A DNA stretch of 64,000 nt, from positions 55,364 through 119,363 of the forward strand of contig JAFGSQ010000024.1 of the NCBI GenBank assembly GCA_016934535.1, written 5' to 3'. Positions 1 to 8,640 of this stretch are shown here, piece after piece (positions within the stretch are counted from its first letter, which is position 1; every line of letters begins with the position of its first letter). The notes under the pieces were generated by a model. The model worked only from the letters and a program-made list of their open reading frames with translations, had not been told where the DNA came from and did not search any database. The position numbers were made by a program, and so were the translations under genes. The DNA comes from a candidate division WOR-3 bacterium. GTDB taxonomy: Bacteria > SDB-A.

Positions 1-2
1 GC

Positions 3-989
3 GCAATGCGAGAGTCGGAAGTGGAAATCGAGAAAAGCAACATAATACTTATAGGACCGACAGGTTCCGGAAAAACACTCATAGCTAAAACCCTCGCCAA
101 CATCCTACATGTCCCATTCGCCATTTCCGACGCAACAACCCTGACGGAAGCGGGTTACGTGGGAGAAGACGTAGAAAATGTCATAACAAGACTCCTTCAA
201 GCCTGCGACTACAACATCGGCGAAGCTGAAAAAGGCATCGTCTACATAGACGAAATAGATAAAATCAGCAGACTCAGCGAAAACAGATCAATAACCAGGG
301 ACGTGTCTGGAGAAGGCGTACAGCAGGCACTTCTGAGACTTGTAGAAGGGACCATAGCCAATATCCCGCCGTACGGAGGAAGAAAGCATCCCGAACAGCA
401 GTTCCTTCCTGTCAATACTTCCAATGTCCTTTTTATATGCGGAGGTACTTTTGACGGAATTGAAGGAATAATTGAAAAGCACATGGGTAAAAACACTCTT
501 GGTTTTATGAAAAACAAACAAAGTTCCGGATTCTCTCACGAGATCTACCCGGACGCTTCAAATTCCCTCGGCGCGAGAGCTTTCGTAGAACAGGACGACT
601 TAGTCAAATACGGAATGATACCTGAATTTGTAGGAAGATTTCCAATAATAGCGCCTCTTCAGGACCTCGACAAGGAAACCATGAAAAAGATACTGCTCGA
701 ACCAAAAAACGCCGTCTTGAAACAGTACAAAGAACTCGCAAAAATCGAAAACGTGGAACTTTCTTTCACGGACGACGCAATTGAGGAGGTCTGCGACATG
801 GCCGTAAAAAAGAAAATAGGAGCCAGAGGTCTTAGATCGATAATTGAACAGACCATGCTCGATATAATGTTCGATATTCCAAACCTTAAAAAAAACAAAA
901 ATCTGAAAAGATGCCTGATAACTAAAGACGTACTGACAAAGAAAACCGCTCCCGTGTATTCTTTCACCAGAAAGGCTTCTTCTCAGTGA
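3..989 (+). CDS. clpX: ATP-dependent Clp protease ATP-binding subunit ClpX (5' truncated by window edge)
   Basis: AAA+ unfoldase that feeds substrates to the ClpP peptidase. Numbering from the ATG at 6, visible motifs are Walker A GPTGSGKT (17-24), pore loop GYVG (50-53), Walker B ending IDEID (81-85), the RKH loop (126-128), a ClpP-docking LGF loop (165-167), the Arg-finger region EFVGR (207-211) and sensor 2 GARGLR (272-277). Full ClpX has roughly 80-100 more residues, including an N-terminal Cys4 zinc finger. The frame is open to the window edge, so the ATG at 6 is internal and the gene starts outside. The C-terminus is complete. ClpP would be expected just upstream. Confidence 0.95.
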   Translation, partial: AMRESEVEIEKSNIILIGPTGSGKTLIAKTLANILHVPFAISDATTLTEAGYVGEDVENVITRLLQACDYNIGEAEKGIVYIDEIDKISRLSENRSITRDVSGEGVQQALLRLVEGTIANIPPYGGRKHPEQQFLPVNTSNVLFICGGTFDGIEGIIEKHMGKNTLGFMKNKQSSGFSHEIYPDASNSLGARAFVEQDDLVKYGMIPEFVGRFPIIAPLQDLDKETMKKILLEPKNAVLKQYKELAKIENVELSFTDDAIEEVCDMAVKKKIGARGLRSIIEQTMLDIMFDIPNLKKNKNLKRCLITKDVLTKKTAPVYSFTRKASSQ

Positions 990-1017
990 AAAAAAAACCG
1001 GCAACTCTTTTCCTGCA

Positions 1018-2466
1018 ATGAAAAAATCATTTACAAGAAAAACGGCATACCTTCCTTTCGCTCTCAGAGTAACGCTTTACGTGAAAAAACACCTTACTCC
1101 AAACCGCGCTCTTCTGTCCGGCTTCGTTTTTTTTATCTTTCTGGGAGCTTTCCTCCTCAGCTTCCCGTTTTCTCACTTCGGTGACGGAACTTCTTTCATC
1201 AATTGTGTCTTCACTTCCACATCCGCGCTTTGCGTAACAGGACTGATAGTCGAGGACACCGCAGTCAAATGGACCCTTTTCGGAAAAACAGTAATTTTAC
1301 TACTCATTCAGATCGGAGCTCTCGGTTACATGACTTTCGCCAGTTTTTTGATTATTTCACTCGGAGGCAAAGTTACGGTTTATCCAAGACTGATAATGAA
1401 AGAATCCCTTGCCAGTCAAAACATATACGGACTCGGAAGATTTTCTAAAAGAGTAATCCTCATCACTTTGTTTTTCGAATTCCTTGGAACCCTCGCTCTC
1501 TCATTCGTGTTTGTCCCAAAATTCGGATTCGTTCGAGGCTTGGGTCACGCTCTTTTTCAAAGTGTCAGCGCTTTCTGCAATGCCGGATTCTCTTCTTTTT
1601 CAGACAGTCTCGTAGGATTCAGGGCAAACCCGGCTGTTGTTTTCACCGTTTCCGCCCTGGTGATTGCAGGAGGCGTCGGCTTTGTCGTGCTTCTCGACCT
1701 CAAAAAATATTTATATCTTAAGTTCATGAAACTGTTTTCAAGAAATGATAAACTTCCCAGACCGGTTCTTATTCCATACACGAAACTCATTCTTTTTGCT
1801 TACGTCGTCATGATTGCCGTTCCTTTTATTTTTTTCTTTCTTCAGGAATTCTGGATCAGCCAATTCTCCTTTTCTGAAAGGTTTCTTTCGGCATTTTTCC
1901 AATCTGTCACACCCAGGACCGCGGGTTTCAATTCGATCGAACTGAACATATTTTCGAACACTTCACTTATCATAATCATGTTGCTCATGTTCGTGGGCAC
2001 CGGTTCAGGAAGTACCGGCGGCGGTGTAAAAATTTCAACAGTCGCTTTGGCTATCTCCACGTTGATAGCTTCTCTTCAGGGACGTGAAAAAATTTCAATA
2101 ATGAAAAGAAACATACCTTCCGTTCAGATATTCAGGGCTTTTTCCCTGATCACTCTGTCTATTCTCTGGATAATCATTATTTTTATTTTGATACAGCTTT
2201 TCAATCCGAGTTTCTCGAGCGAAAGAATCATTTACAAACTGGTGTTCGAGATAATTTCAGCTTTTGGAACCGTAGGTTTGTCACTCGGATCAAAAATTTA
2301 TCCCACTTGCTCTTTTTCGGCTGATCTCTCCGGTGTGGGTAAGCTATTTCTAGTGGCGACAATGATAATGGGCAGACTCGGTCCTCTGACTTTCGGAGCC
2401 GCTCTCGTCAAAAGAACGAAATCGAAGAACATAAATTTCGTTAAAGGATTCATGCCGATAGGCTGA
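1018..2466 (+). CDS. ktrB: KtrB/TrkH-family potassium uptake membrane subunit
   Basis: Pore-forming subunit of a K+ (possibly Na+-dependent) uptake system in the inner membrane. The 482 residues form about eight hydrophobic segments in four pore-loop repeats. Each repeat carries its selectivity-filter glycine: CVTG (72-75), CNAG (187-190), RTAG (300-303) and GTVG (417-420). The glycine-rich loop GSGSTGGGVK (329-338) matches the KtrB gating loop. The length is typical of KtrB. The regulatory NAD-binding partner follows 68 bases downstream. No clear ribosome-binding site precedes the ATG. Confidence 0.92.
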   Translation: MKKSFTRKTAYLPFALRVTLYVKKHLTPNRALLSGFVFFIFLGAFLLSFPFSHFGDGTSFINCVFTSTSALCVTGLIVEDTAVKWTLFGKTVILLLIQIGALGYMTFASFLIISLGGKVTVYPRLIMKESLASQNIYGLGRFSKRVILITLFFEFLGTLALSFVFVPKFGFVRGLGHALFQSVSAFCNAGFSSFSDSLVGFRANPAVVFTVSALVIAGGVGFVVLLDLKKYLYLKFMKLFSRNDKLPRPVLIPYTKLILFAYVVMIAVPFIFFFLQEFWISQFSFSERFLSAFFQSVTPRTAGFNSIELNIFSNTSLIIIMLLMFVGTGSGSTGGGVKISTVALAISTLIASLQGREKISIMKRNIPSVQIFRAFSLITLSILWIIIIFILIQLFNPSFSSERIIYKLVFEIISAFGTVGLSLGSKIYPTCSFSADLSGVGKLFLVATMIMGRLGPLTFGAALVKRTKSKNINFVKGFMPIG

Positions 2467-2534
2467 ACCGGATTTTTTATCTATCAAAAAATTATGTGTT
2501 GAAATTGATATATCTTGCTATTAGAATAGACGCT

Positions 2535-3203
2535 ATGGATAATGCAGGGAATTACAAGTATTTCGGTGTAATTGGAATAGGGCGTTTCGGATTTTCAATT
2601 GCCGAAAGCCTTGTTCGCAATGGCGCGAGGGTTATCGCTCTCGACAAAAGCGAGGAATCGTTGACTCCTCTTCAGAATCTCGCCGAAGCCGTAGTCATCG
2701 GCGACGCCACCGACCAGAAAACGCTCATGGAATCGGGATTTCAATACACGGACATAGTCATCGTCAGTTTCGCGCAGGAACTGGCCACCAGCATTTTAAC
2801 GACCATGCTTTTGAAAGAAATTGGCGTCAAAAAAATAATCGCAAAAGCAAGAAACTTCACTCACGAAAAAATACTCAAGAAAATCGGTGCCGACGAAGTG
2901 GTTCTTCCGGAAATAGATTCCGGCCGGAGACTCGCGAACAAACTATCATCTCCGGGTTTTCAGGAGATCATAGAATTCACTCCGGGTTACTCCATTGTAG
3001 ACGTAAGGACACCTAAATCTTTCATCGGCAAAACCATAAAAGAACTAGGTCTTCGAAACAATTACAACGTCAATGTCCTGGCGGTCAAAAAACCCGACAA
3101 ATCGACAAACATTTCGCCGGATCCCGAAACCGTCTTCGATAAAAACGATACCGTGACGCTTTTGGGCAAGGACGAAGATTTACAGAGCTTCTCGAGGATA
3201 TAA
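2535..3203 (+). CDS. ktrA: KtrA/TrkA-type NAD-binding K+ uptake regulator (RCK domain)
   Basis: Cytoplasmic gating ring of the Ktr system that binds NAD(H)/ATP. With the ATG at 2535 the protein has 222 residues. A Rossmann RCK_N domain carries GxGxxG (G14-I-G16-R-F-G19) and a C-terminal TrkA_C domain follows from about residue 140. A GTG at 2496 would add 13 residues without homology to the family, so I prefer 2535. The stop overlaps the next gene's start (TAATG), so K+ transport and the response regulator are translationally coupled. Confidence 0.9.
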   Translation: MDNAGNYKYFGVIGIGRFGFSIAESLVRNGARVIALDKSEESLTPLQNLAEAVVIGDATDQKTLMESGFQYTDIVIVSFAQELATSILTTMLLKEIGVKKIIAKARNFTHEKILKKIGADEVVLPEIDSGRRLANKLSSPGFQEIIEFTPGYSIVDVRTPKSFIGKTIKELGLRNNYNVNVLAVKKPDKSTNISPDPETVFDKNDTVTLLGKDEDLQSFSRI

Positions 3204-4675
3204 TGCCGAAAACAAACAAAGTTCTTGTTGTAGACGACGAAGAAACACTGGCATCTTTCCTTTCAAAGATAATCGAAAACGACCCTCTTCTCGATTGCCA
3301 GGTCAAAACCGTCTTTACGGGAGAAGACGCTCTTGAAGTGATAAAAACATTCAAACCCGATATAGTCGTTTGCGACATAAAACTTCCTAAAATGAACGGT
3401 ATAGAAGTCCTTTCAAAAGCCAAATCAATAGATCCCCAGATTTATTTTGTCATGATGACGGGTTTCACGTCAGTGGATTCAGCCATTGCTTCCCTCCGGG
3501 AAGGAGCTTACGATTACATAAACAAACCTTTCGACGCAAACGAAATGAAAGTCGTTGTCAGAAACGCCCTCGATCAGCGAAGATTCAAGGCCGAAAAAGA
3601 ATGGCTCCTGAAGGAACTGCAGGAACGCAACGAAACACTGGTCAGGCAGAAGAATCTTCTCGAAACAAATCTCGAAATCAGAATAGAAGAGCTGAATAAA
3701 CTACAGAAACTCTCCAACATCCTCAGTGAAAGCTTCGGTATCGCTTCGCTGATAAAGGTCATTCCTAAAATCCTCGCCATGACCCTAGACGCCGACGGAG
3801 CTTTTCTTTCCTGGTTCAGTGAATTCGACAACACTCTGACGGTCAGAAACGCCCATCAAACCGAAGAAGCGTTCCCAAAAGGCATGAATCTGGACCTTTC
3901 TTCTCCTCCTTTCGACATCATTTTTAAGGAAAAACAGTCCCCCGTGGTTGTTTTTGACTACTCTCCCGGATCCGGCAGAAAAATTTCAGTTCTCGCCGTC
4001 GCTCAGCTTCTTGGCGCGGACAAACCCTTCGGACTCGTCGGCGTCTTATACAACGAAAAGAAGGTCGATACGGACATGAAATTTATTTCTCTCGTATCCA
4101 CGGCATCGAGCATTATATCTCTCTCAATAAAGAATTCTCAGTTCTTTGAGACGATCAAGAAAAAAGATCTCGAAATCATGTCCTTTGTTCTGTCGCTGAC
4201 GGAGACTTTCGGCATCAGTAAAAACTTTCAGCAGAAATCGGCAAACATTGCCGTAGACATAGCGCGAGAACTTTCGGTCGACGAAAAATGTCTCCGTCAG
4301 CTCAGATACGCAACGCTTTTCATGCTGTTCGGCATTTCCATTCCGGGTCTTTCAAATCTCAATCAGGCGACAGACAAATTAATAGGCCTGATATCCAATC
4401 TTGAATTTCTGTCCGAACCTCTCAGCTACATACTTCTCTGCCAGGAAAACTTCGACGGAACCGGAAAAAATAAAATTAAAGGGAGTTCCATACCGGAGAC
4501 TGGAAGAATATTGCGTGTGGTTTCCGATTTCGTCCTCTACATGAAAAGATACACTATGGAAAAATCAATTTCGGCAATCAAAGACGGTGCCGGAAGATTT
4601 TACGACCCGAAAATTGTAAACATGTTCGTATCGCAAATATCCAATACAAAGTTATCCGAAAATCTCAATGCATAA
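3203..4675 (+). CDS. Response regulator: REC, coiled coil, GAF-like and degenerate HD-GYP-like domain
   Basis: The N-terminal receiver domain has the full phospho-acceptor set: D11/D12, D58, T86 and K108. Residues about 125-170 are charged and heptad-like (coiled coil). Residues about 170-305 look like a GAF sensor. Residues about 320-480 resemble HD-GYP c-di-GMP phosphodiesterases: the segment ENFDGTG followed by IPETGRIL aligns with the ERxDGxGYP...IPxxARIL block, and a later FYDPKIV with the family's FDPxVV. The HD pair and the HH before the ER are missing, so hydrolysis is unlikely. The gene overlaps ktrA by 1 base and the MEMO gene by 8. No histidine kinase is adjacent. Confidence 0.75.
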   Translation: MPKTNKVLVVDDEETLASFLSKIIENDPLLDCQVKTVFTGEDALEVIKTFKPDIVVCDIKLPKMNGIEVLSKAKSIDPQIYFVMMTGFTSVDSAIASLREGAYDYINKPFDANEMKVVVRNALDQRRFKAEKEWLLKELQERNETLVRQKNLLETNLEIRIEELNKLQKLSNILSESFGIASLIKVIPKILAMTLDADGAFLSWFSEFDNTLTVRNAHQTEEAFPKGMNLDLSSPPFDIIFKEKQSPVVVFDYSPGSGRKISVLAVAQLLGADKPFGLVGVLYNEKKVDTDMKFISLVSTASSIISLSIKNSQFFETIKKKDLEIMSFVLSLTETFGISKNFQQKSANIAVDIARELSVDEKCLRQLRYATLFMLFGISIPGLSNLNQATDKLIGLISNLEFLSEPLSYILLCQENFDGTGKNKIKGSSIPETGRILRVVSDFVLYMKRYTMEKSISAIKDGAGRFYDPKIVNMFVSQISNTKLSENLNA

Positions 4676-5507
4676 AAAAATCAGGGAACCATCCGTCGCC
4701 GGCCAGTTTTACCCTGGTGACAAACCGTCGCTGGAAAAAACTCTCTCCGAGATTTTCTCCGGCGCAGGCTCCTCCAGACAAAAGGGCAAAGTTTTGGGTC
4801 TCGTCCTGCCGCACGCGGGTTATCCTTTTTCAGGTTCGACAACGGCCAAGGCAGTAGACGAGATAAATCCCAAGGAATACAAAAATCCTTCCGTTATCAT
4901 TCTCGCTCCTTGCCACCGATTCGCATCCAAAAAAGCTTCCGTGTTCAGCTCCGGCTCGTGGAAAACTCCGTTAGGTCTGGTATCCGTGGACGAAACGCTC
5001 GCTCAATCTCTTCTGGAAAACGCTTCAATTTTTGACGACAGTGAACTCCCGCATCTTACCGAACACAGCATAGAAGTCCAATTGCCTTTTTTTCAGCACA
5101 TATTTAAAAATCAATTCAGCTTGGTTCCTGTCGCCGTTGGTAATCAATCTCCTGAATTCTGCGCGGCTTTAGGTGAAACGTTGCAGCCTTTCGCCGGAGA
5201 GGACAGAATATTGGTAGCCAGCAGTGACCTTTATCACGGCTATTCGCTTTCTGAATGCCTGAACAGCGATTCAGAACTGATCCAGGCAATTTCAGAATAC
5301 AATCTGACTCTCGTCTCTGAAATACTGGCGAGGGGCACAAAAGCTTCCGAGCACGCCGGTTGCGGCATAGGCCCGATTTTAGCTGTGATGAAAGCTCTCG
5401 AAAGCTCAAAACAAGAGATATTTCTTGCCGGAAAGGCAAATTCGGCAGAATCGCCTTTTTCTTCGGCGGGATACGTCGTCGGCTACTCCTCTTTTGTAAT
5501 AAAATGA
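4668..5507 (+). CDS. amrB: AmmeMemoRadiSam system protein B (MEMO1 family)
   Basis: MEMO-like protein of 279 residues, the family's usual size. The putative metal-site residues of the fold are present: H49 (LPHAGY), H83 (APCHRF), H190 (DLYHGY) and C232 (AGCGIGP), matching the His/His/His/Cys layout of human MEMO1. In bacteria and archaea MEMO genes commonly sit with AMMECR1 and a radical SAM gene; the biochemical role is unsettled. Here AMMECR1 follows with an ATGA overlap, and the radical SAM member is not in the window. Confidence 0.9.
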   Translation: MHKKIREPSVAGQFYPGDKPSLEKTLSEIFSGAGSSRQKGKVLGLVLPHAGYPFSGSTTAKAVDEINPKEYKNPSVIILAPCHRFASKKASVFSSGSWKTPLGLVSVDETLAQSLLENASIFDDSELPHLTEHSIEVQLPFFQHIFKNQFSLVPVAVGNQSPEFCAALGETLQPFAGEDRILVASSDLYHGYSLSECLNSDSELIQAISEYNLTLVSEILARGTKASEHAGCGIGPILAVMKALESSKQEIFLAGKANSAESPFSSAGYVVGYSSFVIK

Positions 5508-6067
5508 ACGAATACAGTTTTCTCTGTTCCAAAGAACAGACAATTCTTCTGAAAGCGGCGAGAGCCACGCTGGAAGCTTCCGCGCAGGGTGAATCAATAC
5601 CCGCCTTTCCCGAACCGTTGGGGGAGCTTTCTGAAAAGAGGGGCATTTTCGTCACTTTACGCAAAAATGGCGAACTCAGGGGCTGTATAGGATACGTAAT
5701 CGGCGTCGCTCCTCTCAATAAGGCAGTTGTTGAAATGACTTTGGCAGCATCGCGGGAAGACCCCAGATTTCATCCTGTTACTAAAGAGGAGACAGACTCC
5801 ATTGAAATTGAAATATCAGTTTTGACCCCGCCTGAAATAATCTCAGACCCCGGCGATGTGACTGTCGGCAAAGACGGATTGATAATAAAAAAAGGACTTC
5901 GTCAGGGGCTGCTTCTCCCTCAAGTAGCCGTAGAATGGTGCTGGGACAGAGAAACCTTCCTCGATCACGCCTGTATGAAAGCCGGACTCCCTGCCAAATC
6001 ATGGAAATCTCCCGGCGTCGAAATTTTCAAATTCAGCGCTCAGGTTTTCAGTGAATCCGGTAATTGA
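5504..6067 (+). CDS. amrA: AmmeMemoRadiSam system protein A (AMMECR1 domain)
   Basis: AMMECR1-domain protein of 187 residues with the family signature LRGCIG and the downstream DPRF motif. The frame stays open for 48 codons upstream, but the ATG at 5504 overlaps the MEMO stop (ATGA) and gives the expected N-terminus, so the longer start is rejected. The function is unknown; co-occurrence with MEMO and a radical SAM enzyme suggests modification of a substrate. The 3' end overlaps the convergent glycosyltransferase-like gene by 20 bases. Confidence 0.9.
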   Translation: MNEYSFLCSKEQTILLKAARATLEASAQGESIPAFPEPLGELSEKRGIFVTLRKNGELRGCIGYVIGVAPLNKAVVEMTLAASREDPRFHPVTKEETDSIEIEISVLTPPEIISDPGDVTVGKDGLIIKKGLRQGLLLPQVAVEWCWDRETFLDHACMKAGLPAKSWKSPGVEIFKFSAQVFSESGN

Positions 6068-7886
6068 CAGGAGAAACCAAAAATGCATCGTCCGGGTTCG
6101 TTTTGATGCCTTCTGAAATCATACGGCGAACCAGCTCGCTGTTACCTGTCCTTTGAGCAATATAAGCTCCGAGCAACCATGCGCTCGAAGATCCAACGTT
6201 TACTTCACGGTATTTTTTCAGGTAAAAGACTGCCATATCCACCTTCTCCTCCTGAAGAAAAAGGCGTGATTTTTCATAACACGTCAAATCGTAGCTGTCG
6301 TTTCCTGTTAAATAAAGCGTGTAGCAGTCGCCTCCAACCACAAATGGTCTCAGCACGAGAGCGCTGCGCGAAAGATAATCCGAAAGACCAGATGAATCAA
6401 AACTGCCGACAATCACGTGTGTCACTCCGTATTCTTCGATAAGACCGCTGTCGATCATCCATTCAAACGCGGCCAAAGATTTAATCTCTGTTCCAAGTGT
6501 GAGAGCCGGCGCCAGAGAACCGGCAATGAGAGCTTTTTCTCCGGTTATGGATTCAATTTCAAATGACGCGCCTTTTGCAGATCGCATCGGAGACAACAGC
6601 CACGAAAAGAGCCGGCAGTTGTCGCAGAAAATATGAAGAAGGCATATCAATGCTATCAAATACGGCATGAACCTAACAGACTTTCTGTTTGAATAGCGCG
6701 TCAAAATAACAATTGCCCCCGACATGGCTATTGACACTATCAGAAGAGGTAATTTTACAATCCTGAGAGAAAAGGCCATGAACTGATACGAAAAAAAAAG
6801 TGAAAACAGTAAAACAGGAACCGTGCATAGTTTACCTTTCGATATCCCCTCTTCCCGATGCTCCCCGAATGAGGAAACCAGAATAGCCGCAACATAAACG
6901 AAATAGAGAAGAAATCTCGCCGGCCTGTACGAGCTGAATACGGCGTAAAACGATATGAGAGATGCTATCCAGCACAAGGTCAGAAACTGCATGTCACCTA
7001 TCCGTTTTTGTCGGGAAATGAAAGCAGCCGCCAAAAATCCCGAAAATATGACGAACGGAGTTGAAAAAGTCAGGTCGGGCATTCCCGTCCCCAAAAGTCT
7101 GTAAAAAAACAGATAAACGTCCGTTTTTTGATTTTCGGCGACGGATCTCAATCCTGACAGAAAATATGAATTGAACATTTCTTTAAACGGTAAATACAGG
7201 AAAACAAACCAAAGAGCTGCGACGACAGTCAGGCCTGCTGAATAATTTATGAGCGATTTTTTGTCTTTAACAGCTAAATAAACAAGCGCGGCGGGCAAAA
7301 AACTTACGGCGTGTATTTTAGCAAATAAAAAAGCGGCGGAGGTGAAAATTCCCGCCAATAAATATTTTTTATTTACCAGAAAAAGTACTGCAAACATCAA
7401 AACACAAGTTGAAGCATTTTCGGCCACCGGCGTCCTGCCGTATATTGCCAGAGGGTATGAAAACAATACGAAACAGGACGCGACGAAGCCCCTCATCGTC
7501 TTTCTGAAAGTAAGAAATATTGCAAGCGCTGACAGCAGACTGAAAGACAAACCCGGTAAAACTGCTGAAAAAGAGTTTGTACCTGCTATTTTGTATAATA
7601 AAAATGATACAAACCCGTTAACCGGCGAAAAAAGAAATCCTGAAAAAGGCGGTTTTTCAACGTAAGGATAAATTCGTCCGAACTGCGCCAAATTCCGCGA
7701 GTCCAGAGTATAAGCCTGCCCGTCCGAGTATACAGCCCTGCTTTCGTGGGGTATCCCGGGAGCCAGGAAAGGCGGAGGGTCGGCGTCCGCCTTGAATGTT
7801 TTAGGAAAAACCGATATGACGGACACCGCCAAAAAAAGGAAACACGGCAGTGCCCGGTCGATGTTTTTTCCGCCGAAAAACCTCAA
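6048..7886 (-). CDS. Polytopic membrane protein, GT-C/PMT-like glycosyltransferase, with TPR-like C-terminus
   Basis: A 612-residue protein with an N-terminal membrane segment, an extracytoplasmic loop rich in Asp/Tyr, then about ten further hydrophobic segments to about residue 430. This topology resembles the GT-C (ArnT/PMT, family 39) transferases that use polyprenyl-linked sugars on the outer face of the inner membrane. The C-terminal 170 residues are soluble and end in helix pairs resembling a TPR. No catalytic motif identifies the sugar. It is the last gene of a six-gene minus-strand run beginning at 14344. Confidence 0.6.
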   Translation of the reverse strand: MRFFGGKNIDRALPCFLFLAVSVISVFPKTFKADADPPPFLAPGIPHESRAVYSDGQAYTLDSRNLAQFGRIYPYVEKPPFSGFLFSPVNGFVSFLLYKIAGTNSFSAVLPGLSFSLLSALAIFLTFRKTMRGFVASCFVLFSYPLAIYGRTPVAENASTCVLMFAVLFLVNKKYLLAGIFTSAAFLFAKIHAVSFLPAALVYLAVKDKKSLINYSAGLTVVAALWFVFLYLPFKEMFNSYFLSGLRSVAENQKTDVYLFFYRLLGTGMPDLTFSTPFVIFSGFLAAAFISRQKRIGDMQFLTLCWIASLISFYAVFSSYRPARFLLYFVYVAAILVSSFGEHREEGISKGKLCTVPVLLFSLFFSYQFMAFSLRIVKLPLLIVSIAMSGAIVILTRYSNRKSVRFMPYLIALICLLHIFCDNCRLFSWLLSPMRSAKGASFEIESITGEKALIAGSLAPALTLGTEIKSLAAFEWMIDSGLIEEYGVTHVIVGSFDSSGLSDYLSRSALVLRPFVVGGDCYTLYLTGNDSYDLTCYEKSRLFLQEEKVDMAVFYLKKYREVNVGSSSAWLLGAYIAQRTGNSELVRRMISEGIKTNPDDAFLVSPVNYRIH

Positions 7887-7898
7887 TAAGAATTTCTT

Positions 7899-8624
7899 CT
7901 ATTTAAGTTCAAAAGAGACGGATATACTTGAATAGACACTTACCTGACCCGGGGCTATCGGGCTCTGATCTGCCCTTACATCGTTGCCGTAATAAGCATA
8001 ATTTTGCGAATTCGACGCCCAGTTCATACCCCATGAATTTGCAGCGTTCCACGACCAGTAGTTCGTCTGGTTTTCATAAATATATATAGCGTCACCGATT
8101 TGACATCCAAGTTCTCTCGCTATCAATTCAGCTTTTTCCTTCGCCGCTCTGATTGCTTCTGTCCTCGCCTGATTTCTCAGTTCTATAATCCTTGAAGTCT
8201 GGAAATCGATGCCGTGAATGTAATTCACTTCAGCTTCGAGTGCCAGAGATAACACCGCGTCGAGTTTTGAAACGTCTTTGAGAGTGGCAACTATCGTTTT
8301 TCTCGCGAAATATCCGTAAACGGTTTGTTGGTCGTAATAATCATAGTTCGGTTCAACGCTGAGATAGTTGGTCTGAATGTCTCTTTCGCTGATGCCTGAG
8401 TTTTTGAGTGCACTTATCAGGTTTCTGACAACGGCGTCATTTTCGTTTTTTGCCGACCTGAGATTTTCTCCCTGAGTCTCAACTCCGAAAGTTATCACCA
8501 CTTCATCGGGTTCGACGTCTATCTGGGCGTTGCCCGTGACTGTTATCGTTCTCTGATATTGATTTTCCTGAGCCGTCAACGAAACGGCCGCAATCAGAAA
8601 GACTGCAAGAATCATTTTTTTCAT
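7899..8624 (-). CDS. Secreted SIMPL-domain (DUF541) protein
   Basis: Periplasmic or outer-membrane-associated protein of 241 residues with a signal peptide (cleavage near ...SLTAQ, about residue 19). The SIMPL/DUF541 domain opens with ITVTGNAQIDVEPDEV, the family's classic first strand, and contains the central helix EAIRAAKEKAELIA. The start has a strong AAAAAAGGAGG site. The C-terminal third carries an Asn/Trp/Tyr-rich insertion before the last strand. Family roles include oxidative-stress and envelope functions (E. coli YggE); the exact role here is unknown. Confidence 0.88.
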   Translation of the reverse strand: MKKMILAVFLIAAVSLTAQENQYQRTITVTGNAQIDVEPDEVVITFGVETQGENLRSAKNENDAVVRNLISALKNSGISERDIQTNYLSVEPNYDYYDQQTVYGYFARKTIVATLKDVSKLDAVLSLALEAEVNYIHGIDFQTSRIIELRNQARTEAIRAAKEKAELIARELGCQIGDAIYIYENQTNYWSWNAANSWGMNWASNSQNYAYYGNDVRADQSPIAPGQVSVYSSISVSFELK

Positions 8625-8640
8625 TTTTCCTCCTTTTTTT

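Noticed and set aside
2496-2534. GTG start of ktrA
   Set aside because: The extra 13 residues are not conserved in the family and have no good site.
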